The position numbers and the translations under genes are program-made. Of a stretch of DNA of 64,000 bases, positions 63,060-64,000 are shown one piece after another (within the stretch, counting starts at the first letter, position 1; every line of letters starts with the position of its first letter). This DNA comes from Whitmania pigra. Lineage: Eukaryota > Annelida > Clitellata > Hirudinida > Haemopidae. Under the pieces are notes generated by a model. It did no database searches and had not been told where the DNA came from. It saw nothing but the letters and a program-made list of their open reading frames with translations. Where the stretch lies: NCBI GenBank assembly GCA_021613335.1, contig JAJTWR010000067.1, positions 124,001 to 188,000 on the forward strand, given 5' to 3'.

Positions 63060-64000
63060 CAGTGTTGTAAAAATTACCTCATTTCGGTAACTAGTTACAA
63101 GTAAAAGTAATACCTCAAAAGCTACTTAAGTATAAGTAAGAGTATTGTCTCAAAAATTTACTCAAGTAAAAGTTACAAGTTACAGCGTCTAAAAGTTACT
63201 TTTAAGTAAAAATTACAAGTAACTTTGATGCCGCCATTATTGTGATCATACATCATTCCGTATTATTTAAAAGGAATTGTTTCTCTTATCGTTAAAACAA
63301 TTACTGGTATTAACTGCTAGTACTAACAGTCATTAAGTAATAACATTTGATCTAATGCATTCTTTTGGTGTTTTTTTTATTTATTACATTACAATCACAA
63401 ATTTTTGTTAATTTTTAACATAACTAAGTCCTCGAATAGTTTGTCACTCATTATGGTTCTTCAGCTGTTCTTTGTCATACCAGAAGAGCTGAATAAACGT
63501 TCAACAGCTGCACTAGCTGGCAGAGGAGTGTTCAACTGGATAAATAATTTCTTCAGGGTATCGCTTCCAGTAATAATGTTCATGTCATCGGATCGGTCTC
63601 GAAGGTACTGCATCAGAATATCAGTTGACCTTCTGCAATTGAAGAAACTGTCTTCAATACTGTCAGCATCAGATGAACGAGAGCTCAAAGCTCGTCCATC
63701 TTTGCTGCATTAGAAGATGCTACTTTGGCTACCAGTTTCTCATGAAGCTTGACAATCGTTGGCAACAGATATACCATATTCCTTAACTTCTGTTGGATGC
63801 ATGCGTTCCACGTGCTTCTTCAAGTTAGATGAAGAACCTTCATATGCTGAACATGTAGTTTTTGTTTCTGTTGGCAGAGTAGGCATGCATACTTATATGA
63901 TTTTCCTTTGATTGAAATCTGAACATTTTGTTCAAATACGGCCACGGACTATCTTCACCCTTGTTCCTCTTATCTTCGCTAACGACACTAAAAATGGCTT
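63060..64000 (-). mobile_element. Decayed hAT-family DNA transposon, internally deleted, cut by the window end
   Basis: On the minus strand 63688-63461 reads LPASAAVERLFSSSGMTKNS after FIQLNT, the hallmark hAT C-terminal dimerisation motif. Immediately upstream (about 63960-63720) broken frames give SPWPYLNKMF, SYKYACLLC and KKHVERMHPTEV, a BED-type zinc finger as at hAT N-termini. The catalytic middle is missing, so the two ends were joined by deletion. The likely terminal repeat CAGTGTTGTAAAAA starts at 63060. It is followed by repeated AGTTAC and AAGTAA motifs to 63240 that look like subterminal binding sites. The other end is outside the window. Confidence 0.8.

Overview
The window is nuclear DNA of an invertebrate animal. 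It is AT-rich, its genes carry many GT-AG introns with phases that join cleanly, and its non-coding DNA is full of ATT, GATG and CATC microsatellites and retroelement scraps. A Frizzled receptor, an L1-type immunoglobulin adhesion protein with an ankyrin-binding tail, a lipin and an animal-type chitin synthase together point to a metazoan that keeps chitin. A lophotrochozoan such as an annelid is my guess, held weakly. I reconstructed exons by eye from reading frame, splice sites and known family sequences. No alignment was run.

Layout. 0-1.4 kb: two broken non-LTR retrotransposon pieces in opposite orientations. 1.76-2.62 kb: the last three exons of an unrecognised single-pass membrane protein gene (+). 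2.6-13.1 kb: no gene seen, with repeat debris and a tRNA-like SINE. 13.14-24.49 kb: a 12-exon gene (+) for a 694-residue protein with signal peptide, five Ig domains, one membrane segment and an L1-family tail carrying the FIGxY ankyrin-binding motif. It has no fibronectin III domains. 25.80-26.06 kb: three identical 87-bp tandem copies. 26.98-35.66 kb: an 18-exon lipin gene (-), 902 residues, complete with N-Lip and the DxDGT catalytic motif. 37.13-38.88 kb: an intronless Frizzled gene (+), head to head with lipin. 43.58-43.76 kb: an eIF4A pseudogene fragment broken by a small retroelement insertion. 45.01-46.20 kb: an intronless eIF4A gene (-). 47.3-50.7 kb: transposon remains (pogo/Tigger-like element, decayed coding remnant, 5'-truncated LINE). 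53.15-62.86 kb: an 18-exon chitin synthase (+), about 1,723 residues. 63.06-64.0 kb: a decayed hAT transposon (-) running off the end.

The genes are unrelated housekeeping and developmental genes, not an operon. They cover Wnt reception (Frizzled), lipid synthesis (lipin), translation (eIF4A), cell adhesion and membrane-skeleton coupling (L1-like), and chitin deposition (chitin synthase). The most unusual points are the L1-like protein without fibronectin domains, the Frizzled whose KTxxxW Dishevelled-binding motif reads KTxxxF, and the perfect 3 x 87-bp array. I see no prokaryotic-type system such as CRISPR, operons or phage.
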